Shown: positions 39,337 to 48,259, counted from the first letter of the stretch. The stretch: 58,502 nucleotides of DNA from CADCVW01 sp035644935 (GCA_035644935.1 DASQNO010000061.1:1-58502); one strand, 5' to 3'. Translations and numbers: made by a program. The notes: generated by a model from the sequence alone, not told the origin.

Positions 39337-39705
39337 ATGATGGGAACGACAACAAGCACGGGCGTATTGGACCGGATCGGCATCGCCCTGTCCGGCCTGT
39401 GCCTTGCGCACTGCCTGGCAAGCACGGTGATGGTGGCGCTGCTTGCGTCGGCGGGTGGCCTGTTGGGTTCGCCGCACCTCCACGAGATCGGCCTCGCGGT
39501 CGCGATTCCGCTGGGCGCGGTCGCACTGGGGCGTGGCATTTTCGAGCACGGGTTCATGATGCCTTCGTCGGTCGGCGGGCTGGGCCTTGGCGCGATGGCG
39601 GGCGCCATGACGTTGCCGCACGGCGGCGAAGAAGTGTTGGCGACGTTGCTGGGCGTCGGCCTGCTGGCGCTGGGTCACGATTTGAACCGGCGCGCGAGCC
39701 GCTAG
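39337..39705 (+). CDS. MerC-domain membrane protein, probably zinc related
   Basis: 122 residues from ATG 39337 with about four membrane helices. The first holds CLAHCLASTVMVALLASAGG, the paired-cysteine motif of MerC-family metal carriers; the second Cys pair of mercury-type MerC is not seen. Low-metal uptake by similar proteins in alphaproteobacteria is linked to Zur. Here it is upstream of a Fur/Zur-type regulator, in the same direction. The reading frame upstream of 39337 is a long shadow on the antisense of ctaA and is not used. Confidence 0.8.
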   Translation: MMGTTTSTGVLDRIGIALSGLCLAHCLASTVMVALLASAGGLLGSPHLHEIGLAVAIPLGAVALGRGIFEHGFMMPSSVGGLGLGAMAGAMTLPHGGEEVLATLLGVGLLALGHDLNRRASR

Positions 39706-39717
39706 ACGCGGCCGTCC

Positions 39718-39733
39718 GGCTCCACGCGGAGCC
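39718..39733 (+). terminator. Stem-loop after merC
   Basis: GGCTCC-ACGC-GGAGCC forms a perfect 6-bp stem with a tetraloop 12 nt after merC. No T-tract follows, so an attenuator is as likely as a terminator. Confidence 0.35.
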
Positions 39734-39837
39734 GAAGCAAGAGCATAGGCCCTCCGCTTCCCTCTTCTGGTTATCGCTAACGCAGGATGCGGCCAGTCAA
39801 GCGCCCGGACTTCGACATTGAGAGCCAGGGCACCTAT

Positions 39838-40302
39838 ATGCAGGGCATGATCCAGCATCATCACCATCTCGGCAGCGACTCGCTCGTGACAGCCGCCAGG
39901 GCGTCACTCGAAAAATCGGGCGAACAGTGGACCGAGATGCGCGCGGCGATTTTCGACGCGCTGCGCGGCTTCGACAAGCCCGCCTCGGCCTACGACATCG
40001 CCGAACGCGTCAGCGCCGCGCGCGGCAAGCGGGTCGCGGCCAACAGCGTGTATCGCATCCTGGACCTGTTCGTCGGCGCGAACCTCGCCAGCCGCGTCGA
40101 GAGCGCCAACGCCTATGTCGCCAACGAACATCCCGGCTGCCTCCACGACTGCATCTTCCTGATCTGCGACAATTGCGGGCAGACGACCCACCTCGACGAC
40201 GACAAACTCGCCAACGGCATGCGCGACATGGCGGCAAGGGCGGGATTCGCTGCCGAGCGGCCGGTGCTCGAAATGCGCGGTCATTGCGGCGATTGCCGCT
40301 GA
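39838..40302 (+). CDS. zur: Fur-family regulator, Zur type
   Basis: 154 residues from ATG 39838 (AGGG 7 nt upstream); ATG 39847 is possible. A His-rich start (MIQHHHHLG) precedes the winged helix (AIFDALRGFDKPASAYDIAE, AANSVYRILDLFVGANLASR). The metal domain has HPGCLHDCIFLICDNCGQTT and the C-terminal pair RGHCGDCR, the structural zinc cysteines of Zur proteins. It would repress uptake genes when zinc is high. Downstream of merC and upstream of dxs, with 133 nt before it. Confidence 0.88.
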   Translation: MQGMIQHHHHLGSDSLVTAARASLEKSGEQWTEMRAAIFDALRGFDKPASAYDIAERVSAARGKRVAANSVYRILDLFVGANLASRVESANAYVANEHPGCLHDCIFLICDNCGQTTHLDDDKLANGMRDMAARAGFAAERPVLEMRGHCGDCR

Positions 40303-40352
40303 ACGCGCGCGCCGACGTGACGGGCCGGCCTTAAGGGTATATGCGCGTTGGT

Positions 40353-42278
40353 ATGTCCAATCGTCCCGACACGCCGTTACTGGATCAGGTCGACTACCCG
40401 GCAGACCTCCGCAAGCTGCAGCCCGAACAGCTTCGGCAGTTCGCCGACGAGCTCCGCTCCGAGGTCATATCGGCCGTTTCGGTCACCGGCGGGCATCTGG
40501 GCGCGGGGCTTGGCGTCGTCGAACTGACCACCGCGATCCACTATGTCTTCAACACTCCTGACGACCGGCTGATCTGGGACGTCGGGCACCAGTGCTACCC
40601 ACACAAGGTGATCACCGGCCGACGCGACCGCATGCGCACGATCCGCATGGGCGGCGGCGTGTCGGGCTTCACCAAGCGTTCGGAAAGCGAATACGACCCG
40701 TTCGGGGCGGGGCACAGCTCGACCTCCATTTCGGCCGCGCTGGGCTTTGCCATCGCCAACAAGCTGTCGGACCGGCCGGGCAAGGCGATCGCCGTGATCG
40801 GCGACGGCGCGATGAGCGCGGGCATGGCGTACGAAGCGATGAACAACGCGCAAGGCGCGGGCAACCGGCTGGTCGTCATCCTCAACGACAACGACATGTC
40901 GATCGCGCCCCCGGTGGGAGGTCTCTCGCACTATCTGGCGCGGCTGGTGTCCTCCGACAAATATCTGTCGGTGCGGCATCTGGCGCAGCGGTTCGCGCGC
41001 AAGCTGCCTGGGCCGCTGCACAAGGCGGCGCGCAAGGTCGAGGAATATGCCCGCGGCATGGCGACCGGCGGCACGTTCTTCGAAGAGCTCGGCTTCTATT
41101 ACGTGGGGCCGATCGACGGCCACGACATGGACGTGCTGATCCCCGTTCTGGAGAACGTGCGCGACGCCGAGGAAGGGCCGATGCTGGTCCACGTCGTGAC
41201 CAAGAAGGGCAAGGGCTACGCGCCGGCCGAAGCCGCGGCGGACAAGTATCACGGCGTCCAGAAGTTCGACGTCGTCTCCGGCGTGCAGGCCAAGGCGGAG
41301 CCGGGGCACCCGAGCTACACCGGCGTCTTCGCGCAGGCGCTGACCGCCGAAGCGGAGCGCGACCCGGCGATCGTGGCGATCACGGCGGCGATGCCGTCGG
41401 GCACAGGCCTCGACAAGTTCGAGAAGCGCTTTCCCGACCGCACGTTCGACGTCGGAATCGCGGAGCAGCACGCGGTTACCTTCGCCGCCGGCCTCGCCGC
41501 GCAAGGCATGCGGCCGTTCTGCGCGATCTACTCGACCTTTCTTCAGCGCGCTTATGATCAGGTGGTGCACGACGTCGCGATCCAGAACCTCCCTGTGCGT
41601 TTCGCCATGGACCGCGCCGGGCTGGTCGGCGCCGACGGCGCCACGCATGCGGGGTCCTTCGACCTCGCCTATCTCTGCACGCTGCCCAACTTCGTCGTCA
41701 TGGCCGCCGCGGACGAGGCGGAGCTGACGCACATGGTGCACACGATGGCGCTGCACGACGCCGGGCCGATCGCCGTGCGCTACCCGCGCGGCAACGGCAC
41801 GGGCGTCGGCATTCCTGCGGTGCCGGAGCGGCTGGAGATCGGGCGCGGGCGCGTCGTGCGCGATGGCAAGACCGTGGCCATCCTGTCGCTCGGTACGCGG
41901 CTGGAGGAGGCGCTCAAGGCCGCCGAGGATCTCGAGGCGCGCGGCCTGTCCACGACCGTCGCCGATCTTCGTTTCGCCAAGCCGCTCGACGAGGCGCTGA
42001 TCCGCCGGCTGCTGACCACGCACGAGGTCGCGGTGACGGTGGAGGAGGCGGCGGTCGGGGGCCTTGGCGCCCACGTGCTGACGATGGCGAGCGACCAGGG
42101 CCTGATCGACGCCGGCCTGAAGCTTCGCACGATGCGCATGCCGGACGTGTTCCAGGACCAGGACAAGCCGGAAAAGCAGATGGCCGAAGCCGGCCTGGAC
42201 GCGAACGCAATCGTGGACACGGTGCTCAAGGCGCTGCGGCGCAACAGCGTCGGCGTGGTCGAGGGCGCGCGGGCGTAG
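40353..42278 (+). CDS. dxs: 1-Deoxy-D-xylulose-5-phosphate synthase
   Basis: About 641 residues from ATG 40353 (MSNRPDTPLLDQVDYPADLR). It joins pyruvate and glyceraldehyde-3-phosphate, the first step of the MEP isoprenoid pathway. It has the thiamine diphosphate motif (GDGAMSAGMAYEAMNNAQGA then NDNDMSIAPPVGGLS), the catalytic His in LIWDVGHQCYPHKVITGR, and the transketolase-type end (RDRTFDVGIAEQHAVTFAAG as FPDRTFDVGIAEQHAV, FAMDRAGLVGADGATHAGSF). Length is normal. A small low-GC gene follows after 9 nt. Confidence 0.97.
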   Translation: MSNRPDTPLLDQVDYPADLRKLQPEQLRQFADELRSEVISAVSVTGGHLGAGLGVVELTTAIHYVFNTPDDRLIWDVGHQCYPHKVITGRRDRMRTIRMGGGVSGFTKRSESEYDPFGAGHSSTSISAALGFAIANKLSDRPGKAIAVIGDGAMSAGMAYEAMNNAQGAGNRLVVILNDNDMSIAPPVGGLSHYLARLVSSDKYLSVRHLAQRFARKLPGPLHKAARKVEEYARGMATGGTFFEELGFYYVGPIDGHDMDVLIPVLENVRDAEEGPMLVHVVTKKGKGYAPAEAAADKYHGVQKFDVVSGVQAKAEPGHPSYTGVFAQALTAEAERDPAIVAITAAMPSGTGLDKFEKRFPDRTFDVGIAEQHAVTFAAGLAAQGMRPFCAIYSTFLQRAYDQVVHDVAIQNLPVRFAMDRAGLVGADGATHAGSFDLAYLCTLPNFVVMAAADEAELTHMVHTMALHDAGPIAVRYPRGNGTGVGIPAVPERLEIGRGRVVRDGKTVAILSLGTRLEEALKAAEDLEARGLSTTVADLRFAKPLDEALIRRLLTTHEVAVTVEEAAVGGLGAHVLTMASDQGLIDAGLKLRTMRMPDVFQDQDKPEKQMAEAGLDANAIVDTVLKALRRNSVGVVEGARA

Positions 42279-42287
42279 GAGGAGCGA

Positions 42288-42503
42288 GTGAAGATAAGCG
42301 ACTTGGCCGAGCGATTGGCGGCTGAATACAGTAAGGCTCTTTCACGAGATAAGGTGTTAACTATCCACTTGTTTGGCATTCGCTATGCTGATCAGATTGG
42401 AACCGCAGCAAATCAAGTTATTGAGGTGTCTGGGCTACCGAAGACTTATGCCGTTGAGTTGAGGAAGGCGATGAAGATCGCTGCGTACGTGACACTACGC
42501 TGA
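42288..42503 (+). CDS. Small HTH-like protein, low GC
   Basis: 71 residues from GTG 42288 behind GGAGGAG. The sequence (KISDLAERLAAEYSKAL, TIHLFGIRYADQIGTAANQV, YAVELRKAMKIAAYVTLR) resembles a family of small HTH-like proteins. Base use (many AT-rich codons) differs sharply from dxs and tlyA on either side, which suggests a recent arrival. Function unknown. Confidence 0.6.
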   Translation: MKISDLAERLAAEYSKALSRDKVLTIHLFGIRYADQIGTAANQVIEVSGLPKTYAVELRKAMKIAAYVTLR

Positions 42504-42527
42504 TCTGCACCTCGAGGGCCGCTTATC

Positions 42528-43268
42528 ATGCATAAGGCACGGGCCGATCAGCTTCTCCACGACCGGGGCCTGGCGGAGACCCGCACGCGGGCGCAGGCGC
42601 TGATCCTGGCGGGGGCCGTATTCTCGGGCGACCGGAAGGTGGACAAGGCGGGGCAGATGCTGGCCGCGGACGCGCCGCTGGACGTGCGCGGCCGGGATCA
42701 TCCCTGGGTGTCGCGAGGTGGGGTGAAGCTCGCGCATGGACTCGACCATTTCGGCTGGGATGTCGCGGGCGCGGTGGCGATCGACGTGGGATCGTCGACT
42801 GGCGGGTTCACCGACGTGCTGCTCACGCGGGGCGCGGCGCGGGTCTATGCGGTGGACAGCGGCACCAACCAGCTTGCGTGGAAGCTGCGGGATGACCTGC
42901 GGGTCGTGGTTCATGAGCAGACCAGCGCGCGCGTGCTGACCGCCGAGCATATACCCGAGGCCGTCGATCTGGTGGTGTGCGACGCGAGCTTCATCGGCCT
43001 GGCCAAGGTGCTCGAACGGCCGCTGGAGTTCGCGGCCGCCGACGCGCGGCTGATGGCGTTGATCAAGCCGCAGTTCGAGGCGGGGCGGGCGGAGGTCGGC
43101 AAGGGCGGTGTGGTCCGCGACCCGTCGGTGCATGCGCGGGTCTGCGGGCAAGTGGCGGACTGGCTGACGGGAAAGGGCTGGCGGGTGGACGGCGTTGTGC
43201 CAAGTCCGATCACGGGGCCGCAGGGCAATGTCGAGTTTCTGATTGCCGCCGCGCGAGGGGCGAAGTAG
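42528..43268 (+). CDS. tlyA: TlyA-family rRNA 2'-O-methyltransferase
   Basis: 246 residues. An N-terminal S4 RNA-binding domain (RADQLLHDRGLAETRTRAQA, LILAGAVFSGDRKVD) is followed by an RrmJ-type SAM methyltransferase (AIDVGSSTGGFTDVLLTRGA, VVCDASFIGLAKVLERP, LIKPQFEAGRAEVGKGGVVR). Such enzymes methylate cytidines in 16S and 23S rRNA; a role in haemolysis was once proposed. The order S4 then MTase and the KPQFE..K motif are standard. Confidence 0.92.
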   Translation: MHKARADQLLHDRGLAETRTRAQALILAGAVFSGDRKVDKAGQMLAADAPLDVRGRDHPWVSRGGVKLAHGLDHFGWDVAGAVAIDVGSSTGGFTDVLLTRGAARVYAVDSGTNQLAWKLRDDLRVVVHEQTSARVLTAEHIPEAVDLVVCDASFIGLAKVLERPLEFAAADARLMALIKPQFEAGRAEVGKGGVVRDPSVHARVCGQVADWLTGKGWRVDGVVPSPITGPQGNVEFLIAAARGAK

Positions 43269-43279
43269 CGCCCGACGCC

Positions 43280-43834
43280 ATGACCGGCATTGCCTCTCGC
43301 GGCCAGCTTCGCATGAGTTTCGCGCGCACCGCGATGATCGTCGTGCCGGCGGTGTTGCTGCTGGGCTCGATGTCGGGGTGGCTGAGCAATTCGAGCAGCA
43401 ACAACGCCTGGTACCAGGCGCTGGCCAAGCCGGACTTCACGCCGCCCGGCGGATATTTCGCGTTGGCCTGGACCGTACTGTACGTTCTCATGGGGCTGGC
43501 GCTGGCGATCGTGATCTACGCCCGCGGCGCGGCCGGGCGGGGTCTGGCAATGGTGGCGTTCGGGGTGCAGTTCGCGCTCAACCTCGCCTGGTCGCCGACC
43601 TTTTTCGGGGCGCAACGCGTCGAGGCGGGGTTCTGGCTGATCGTGGCGATGCTGGTCGCAGCCACGGTGACGGCCTACCTGTTTTGGCGCGTCCGGCCGC
43701 GTGCGGGATGGCTGCTGGCGCCCTATCTGCTGTGGCTGGGGTTTGCCGCGGTGCTCAATTACGAGATATGTCGGCTTAACCCAGACGCCCAAGAGGCGAT
43801 TCCGCGCGCAAGCAGCGCGGAGATCGCGATCTGA
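43280..43834 (+). CDS. tspO: TspO/MBR-family tryptophan-rich sensory protein
   Basis: 184 residues from ATG 43280 with five membrane helices. Characteristic parts are NNAWYQALAKPDFTPPGGYF and ALAWTVLYVLMGLALAIVIY, then FALNLAWSPTFFGAQRVEAG. It binds tetrapyrroles and modulates pigment or stress responses in alphaproteobacteria. The N-terminal 15 residues before the first helix and the C-terminal tail are less conserved. It follows tlyA by 11 nt. Confidence 0.92.
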   Translation: MTGIASRGQLRMSFARTAMIVVPAVLLLGSMSGWLSNSSSNNAWYQALAKPDFTPPGGYFALAWTVLYVLMGLALAIVIYARGAAGRGLAMVAFGVQFALNLAWSPTFFGAQRVEAGFWLIVAMLVAATVTAYLFWRVRPRAGWLLAPYLLWLGFAAVLNYEICRLNPDAQEAIPRASSAEIAI

Positions 43835-43852
43835 TACCCAGGAAAAACAGAA

Positions 43853-44110
43853 ATGCAGTCCGAAAATCGCCTGTTCGATGATGTCGCCAAGGTCCTGAAC
43901 GGCGCGGCGGGCACGTTGGCGGGCATGGGTCGTGAGGCGGAAGCGGCGATGCGCATCCGCGCGCGCGACTTCGTCGGCGGGCTCGACACGATCAGCCGCG
44001 ACGAGTTCGAGGCGGTCAAGATGATGGCGGCGGCGGCGCGCGAGGAGAATGAGGCGCTGCGCGCGCGCATCGAGGCGCTCGAGGCGGCCGCCGGGGCGAC
44101 GGGCCGGTAG
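43853..44110 (+). CDS. UbiK-like accessory factor (BMFP family)
   Basis: 85 residues, almost all helical: RLFDDVAKVLNGAAGTLAGM then SRDEFEAVKMMAAAAREENE and ALRARIEALEAAAG, a coiled coil. This is the UbiK/BMFP family, small proteins that support ubiquinone synthesis and lipid binding. It is 18 nt behind tspO and 5 nt before the YbjN gene. Confidence 0.82.
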   Translation: MQSENRLFDDVAKVLNGAAGTLAGMGREAEAAMRIRARDFVGGLDTISRDEFEAVKMMAAAAREENEALRARIEALEAAAGATGR

Positions 44111-44115
44111 CCGCC

Positions 44116-44631
44116 ATGGTTTCGATCGTCGAACCCGACGACGGCCCGCACGACGGCGACACGCCGATCGACCGGCTGCAGCAATATTTCAAAGCGCGCG
44201 GATGGGCGTTCGAGCGGTCGGGCGACGAGGAGATCGTCGCGACCGCCGGCGGCAGTTGGGCGCAATATGAACTGCGCGCGGTATGGCGCGGCGAAGACGG
44301 CGTGCTGCAGTTCCTGGCGCTGCCCGACATCCGCGCCGCCGGCGACAAGCGCCAGGCGATCTATGAGACGCTGGGGCTGGTCAACGAGCAATTGTGGCTG
44401 GGCCATTTCGAGATGTGGGCTGCATCCGGCCTGATCCTGTTCCGGCACGCGATGCTGATCGACGACGACCGCGACGAGCCGCTGGGCGCGGACGCCGTGG
44501 AAACGCTGGTGGAAACCGCGATCGACGAATGCGAGCGCTTCTACCCCGTGTTCCAGTTCGTGCTGTGGGCGGGCAAGACGCCGCAGGAAGCCATCGCCGC
44601 CGCGCTGATCGACACGCAGGGCGAGGCGTGA
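44116..44631 (+). CDS. YbjN-domain protein
   Basis: 171 residues. After an acidic leader, the alpha/beta domain (LQQYFKARGWAFERSGDEEI, YETLGLVNEQLWLGHFEMWA, SGLILFRHAMLIDDD) matches the YbjN family, thought to act like a chaperone or regulator in stress. The C-terminal helical region ends ...KTPQEAIAAALIDTQ. It is part of the run tspO-ubiK-ybjN-proC. Confidence 0.83.
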   Translation: MVSIVEPDDGPHDGDTPIDRLQQYFKARGWAFERSGDEEIVATAGGSWAQYELRAVWRGEDGVLQFLALPDIRAAGDKRQAIYETLGLVNEQLWLGHFEMWAASGLILFRHAMLIDDDRDEPLGADAVETLVETAIDECERFYPVFQFVLWAGKTPQEAIAAALIDTQGEA

Positions 44632-44659
44632 TGTATTCAAGCGAAAGTGGTACTTTCTC

Positions 44660-45472
44660 TTGGGCGTAGGCGAAGGTTCGATCTGGCTGATCGGGTGCGG
44701 GAACATGGCGGGGGCCATGTTGCACGGGTGGCTGGACGCCGGAGTGCCGGTGGAGCGGTTCACGGTCGTGCGGCCGAGCGGGTTCGCGCCGGCGCCTGGC
44801 GTGCGAACGCTGACGGAGCTTCCGTTCGGGGAGCCTGCGCCGGGAATTGTCATGCTGGGAGTCAAGCCGGTCAAGATCGACGCGGTGGCGCCCGCGCTGG
44901 CGCCACTGGTCGGGACCGAGACGGTGCTGGTGTCGATCCTGGCCGGGGTGGAGGTCGCGTCGCTGCGGGCGCGGCTGCCGGGTCCCACCGCGGTCGTGCG
45001 GGCGATGCCCAACCTGCCCGTGCGGTTGCGCGCGGGCGTAATCGGCCTGTTCGCGGACGGGCTCGACGAGACCCGGCGGGCGGAAATCACGGCGCTGATG
45101 AGCCTGCTGGGCCTCGCGGAGTGGGTTTCGGACGAGGCGGCGCTGGACGCGGTGTCGGTGCTGGCGGGAAGCGGGCCGGCGTTCGTGTACCGATTCATCG
45201 ACGCGCTGGCCGCGGCGGGGGTGGAGATCGGGATGAACAAAGATCAGGCGCGCCGGCTGGCGCTGGCGACGGCGGAGGGAGCGGCGATGCTCGCGGCCAG
45301 AGCGGAGTCGTCGCCCGCCGTGCTCGCGGACCGCGTTGCGAGCCCCGGCGGTTCGACGCGCAAGGGGCTGGACGTGCTGGACGAGGCTGACGCGCTGCGG
45401 CGGCTTCTGTCGCAAACGCTAGCCGCGTCGCGGCGGCGCGTGGCGGAAATGGCAACGGAGGCGCGCGCCTGA
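44660..45472 (+). CDS. proC: Pyrroline-5-carboxylate reductase
   Basis: 270 residues. The start is taken as TTG 44660; no ATG or GTG is available in frame and the ribosome site is weak, so a non-standard start is uncertain. The enzyme makes proline from P5C using NAD(P)H. Visible are the Rossmann motif SIWLIGCGNMAGAMLHGWLD, RAMPNLPVRLRAGV and the proline-binding end region with VLAGSGPAFVYRFIDALAAA and RVASPGGSTRKGLDVLDEAD. It is the final gene of a five-gene run. Confidence 0.94.
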   Translation: MGVGEGSIWLIGCGNMAGAMLHGWLDAGVPVERFTVVRPSGFAPAPGVRTLTELPFGEPAPGIVMLGVKPVKIDAVAPALAPLVGTETVLVSILAGVEVASLRARLPGPTAVVRAMPNLPVRLRAGVIGLFADGLDETRRAEITALMSLLGLAEWVSDEAALDAVSVLAGSGPAFVYRFIDALAAAGVEIGMNKDQARRLALATAEGAAMLAARAESSPAVLADRVASPGGSTRKGLDVLDEADALRRLLSQTLAASRRRVAEMATEARA

Positions 45473-45505
45473 GGCAAGGCGGCCATTTCGACCTGCTCGT
45501 GCCGG

Positions 45506-46066
45506 TTAGCGGTCCCGCATCACGCCGACGTCGGCGAAGCGCTTTGGCTCCTCGGGCGGGTTGTGCGACGCGGCCAGGTCCCTTTGCCAGATGCCGACGT
45601 CGCGCCATTGGCCGTGCTTGTAGCCGACGCTGCGGTAGACGCCGGCGCGGCGGAAGCCGACCGCCTCGTGCATGGAGATGCTGTGGTCGTTGGGCAGCGC
45701 GATGGACGCGACGGCCTGCGTGAAGTCCTGCGCTTCCAGTGTCGAGACCAGCGCGCCGTAGAGCATGCGGCCGACGCCCTGGCCCACGATGCTGCCGACG
45801 ACATAGGCGCCGGTCTCGACCGTCCAGCGATAGGCCGCGCGCGGGCGGAACTGCGCGGCGTAGGCGAAGCCCATGACAACGCCGTCGTCGTCATGATGCG
45901 CGACCAGCCACGGGTAGAGGCCGTCGTTCCCTGAGTTGCGCGCGCGCATCTCGTCGGCGCTCGGCACCTCCGTCTCGAAGGACACCGCGCTGGAGGCGAC
46001 GTACGGGTTGTAGATGCCGAGGATGGCCGCCGTGTCGTCCGGGGTGGCGGCGCGGACGACGATCAT
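45506..46066 (-). CDS. GNAT acetyltransferase, phosphinothricin-acetyltransferase-like
   Basis: 186 residues from ATG 46066 (MIVVRAATPDDTAAILGIYN). It has the GNAT acetyl-CoA-binding motif (VETGAYVVGSIVGQGVGRML) and the NPYVASSAVSFETEVPSADE motif of the Pat/Bar subfamily, which acetylates small amines, some natural toxic amino-acid analogues. Its start overlaps the sppA stop by 4 nt, so they share a transcript. Substrate is not shown by the sequence. Confidence 0.88.
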   Translation of the reverse strand: MIVVRAATPDDTAAILGIYNPYVASSAVSFETEVPSADEMRARNSGNDGLYPWLVAHHDDDGVVMGFAYAAQFRPRAAYRWTVETGAYVVGSIVGQGVGRMLYGALVSTLEAQDFTQAVASIALPNDHSISMHEAVGFRRAGVYRSVGYKHGQWRDVGIWQRDLAASHNPPEEPKRFADVGVMRDR

Positions 46067-47940
46067 CTGGTCAGCCAGGACAGAAGGGTGGCACCGCGTT
46101 TCGCCTCGCGGACGTTCACGGCGGCCGACGGCGGGCACTCCAGACAGCGCGCCTGGATCGCCGGGCCGGTCAGGATCGCGCTCGCGTCCGCCAGCGCGCG
46201 GGTCAGCGCCAGTTCCGGGCGGCCGGTGGCGACGCCGAACGCGCCGTGCGCCGCTTCCTGCTCGCTGCCGTCGTCCCCGCCGCCGAACGCCTGCATCAGC
46301 AGCGCGCGAAAGCCGAGCGGCTGTTCCAGGAAGACGGGGGCGTAGTCGTCGCCGAGCTTGGCCAGGCTCGCGGCCTTGGCGATCGCCTCCGACAGGCCGC
46401 CGTAACTGTCGATCAGCCCGATCTGCCGCGCCGTGCCGCCGTCCCAGACGCGCCCTTGCGCGATCTCGTCGACGCGCGCGACAGGCAGCTTGCGGGCCTG
46501 CGACACGAGACCCAGAAAGCGCTTGTAGGTGCTTTCGATGCTGAGCTGGATGAGCTGATTGAAGGCGGGGGAGGGGCCGCGGAAGAGGTCCGGTTCGCCC
46601 GACAGCGGCGTCGTCTTGACGCCGTCGGCGCCGATCCCCGCCTTTTGCAACGAGCCCTGGAACGAGGGGATCACGCCGAATACGCCGATCGAGCCGGTGA
46701 TCGTCGAGGGTTCGGCCATGACGTGGTCGGCCGGCATCGCGACCCAGTAGCCGCCCGACGCCGCTACCGCGCCCATCGATGCGACCACCGGCATGCCCTT
46801 CGACTTGGCGTTAAGCACAGCCTGACGGATGCGTTCGGACGCGAGCACCGAGCCGCCGCCCGAATCGATGCGCAACACCAGTGCCTTGAGCTCGCGCTCC
46901 TCCAGCGCCTTGTCGATGATCGCCGCGATCGTGTCGCCGCCCGCCGTGCCCGCGCTGGCGCGGCCGTCAACGATCGTGCCCGCGACGGTGACCACGCCGA
47001 CGCGGCCGTCCGTACGCTGCCGCGCCAGCGTCACCTTGGTCCAGTCGGCGAGCTTGATCGTGTTGAACGCACCCGGGACCTTTTCCTTGTCGTTGCCAGC
47101 GAGCTCAGCCATGCGCCGTCCAAAGGCGGTACGGTCGCCCAGGCGATCGACCATGCCGGCGCGCAACGCAGCCTGCGCGAGGTCGCCGCCCGCCGCCGTG
47201 GCGAGCGCCGCCGGATTGGCCGCATACGCCGCGACCTGCGCCTTGGGACGCGCCTGCCGGACATTGTTCTGCCAGATCTCCCACAGCGAATTGGCGAGCG
47301 CCTGCGCCGCGGCCTTGGCCTCGGGCGATGCATCGTTGCGGATCAGCGGTTCAACCGCCGCCTTGTACGTGCCGACGCGGTAGACGTTGGCAGTGACGCC
47401 GAGCTTTTCGAGCAGACCCGCGAAGTACAGTCCGTTGCCGCCCGGCCCGGTTATTGCAACGGTGCCCAGCGGATTGAGCCAGATTTCCGATGCGTGCGAC
47501 GCCAGTTGATAACCATCGTCTGAATAGCCGGTCGCGTACGCCACCACCGGCTTGTTGGCGCGACGCACGGTGTCGATCGCGGCGGCAACATCCGCCAGGC
47601 TGGCCTGGCCGCCGCCCAGGAACTGGTCGAGGTCGAGCGCCACGGCCTTGACGCGCTTGTCGGTGGCGGCGGCCTCCAGCCCTGCGACGATGTCGCGCAG
47701 CCGATATTCGCGGGTCACCGCCCCGCCACCCGCGAGCGCCGCAAAGGGATCCACTTCCGCCGGCTGTTCAACGATCGAGCCTTTGAGGTCGACCAGCAGT
47801 GCGCCGTCGCGGATCGCGGCCGGGTTGGCGCCGGCCGACAACGCGGCATACAGCACGCCGAAGAACAACAGCATCAGGATCAGGACGAGCGCGTCCTTGA
47901 CCCCGACCAGCACCCGCCAGACGCCTCGTACGAACCGCAT
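46063..47940 (-). CDS. sppA: Signal peptide peptidase SppA, 67K type
   Basis: 625 residues, close to E. coli SppA. One N-terminal membrane anchor (ALVLILMLLFFGVLYAALSA) precedes two tandem protease domains. The catalytic Lys is in VGTYKAAVEPLIRNDAS and the nucleophile Ser in TGSIGVFGVIPSFQGS, as in E. coli Lys209/Ser409. It cleaves leftover signal peptides in the inner membrane. It lies upstream of the acetyltransferase and diverges from groES across a palindromic repeat and CIRCE. Confidence 0.94.
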   Translation of the reverse strand: MRFVRGVWRVLVGVKDALVLILMLLFFGVLYAALSAGANPAAIRDGALLVDLKGSIVEQPAEVDPFAALAGGGAVTREYRLRDIVAGLEAAATDKRVKAVALDLDQFLGGGQASLADVAAAIDTVRRANKPVVAYATGYSDDGYQLASHASEIWLNPLGTVAITGPGGNGLYFAGLLEKLGVTANVYRVGTYKAAVEPLIRNDASPEAKAAAQALANSLWEIWQNNVRQARPKAQVAAYAANPAALATAAGGDLAQAALRAGMVDRLGDRTAFGRRMAELAGNDKEKVPGAFNTIKLADWTKVTLARQRTDGRVGVVTVAGTIVDGRASAGTAGGDTIAAIIDKALEERELKALVLRIDSGGGSVLASERIRQAVLNAKSKGMPVVASMGAVAASGGYWVAMPADHVMAEPSTITGSIGVFGVIPSFQGSLQKAGIGADGVKTTPLSGEPDLFRGPSPAFNQLIQLSIESTYKRFLGLVSQARKLPVARVDEIAQGRVWDGGTARQIGLIDSYGGLSEAIAKAASLAKLGDDYAPVFLEQPLGFRALLMQAFGGGDDGSEQEAAHGAFGVATGRPELALTRALADASAILTGPAIQARCLECPPSAAVNVREAKRGATLLSWLTR

Positions 47941-47970
47941 TTCGATCTATCCTCGCAAGCCGGACGGCCT

Positions 47971-48065
47971 CCCCTCCACGACTTCGTGGAGGGGCTGGGG
48001 GTGGCTCTTCTTCTCCCGGCAAGAAGGAAGAGCCACCCCAACCCCTCCAGCAAGGGCTGGAGGGG
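47971..48065. repeat. Multi-hairpin palindromic repeat between sppA and groES
   Basis: Three hairpins follow one another: CCCCTCCAC/GTGGAGGGG, then GGGGTGGCTCTTC with its complement GAAGAGCCACCCC, and CCCCTCCAG/CTGGAGGGG. The unit matches the style of dispersed sphingomonad repeats. Confidence 0.8.
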
Positions 48066-48172
48066 AGCGCTTCGGCACTCGCCTCGGGCGCTACCCCAGC
48101 CGTCGCACGCGCGCAAAGAAATTGCTCTGGACCGGGTTGATCCATATGAACCGGAGCTTACATGCGGTCTCG

Positions 48173-48199
48173 CTGGCACTCGGCACCACCGAGTGCTAA
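48173..48199. promoter_or_regulatory. CIRCE element (HrcA operator) of groES-groEL
   Basis: CTGGCACTC, nine bases, GAGTGCTAA. The right half is the perfect consensus and the left half has two changes. It sits 61 bp before groES. HrcA would hold the operon off at normal temperature. Confidence 0.93.
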
Positions 48200-48259
48200 T
48201 GCACCGGGATCATCAACCAGCTGCGGACGCCAACGTCCGCGCACCACAAGGGGTCACAT

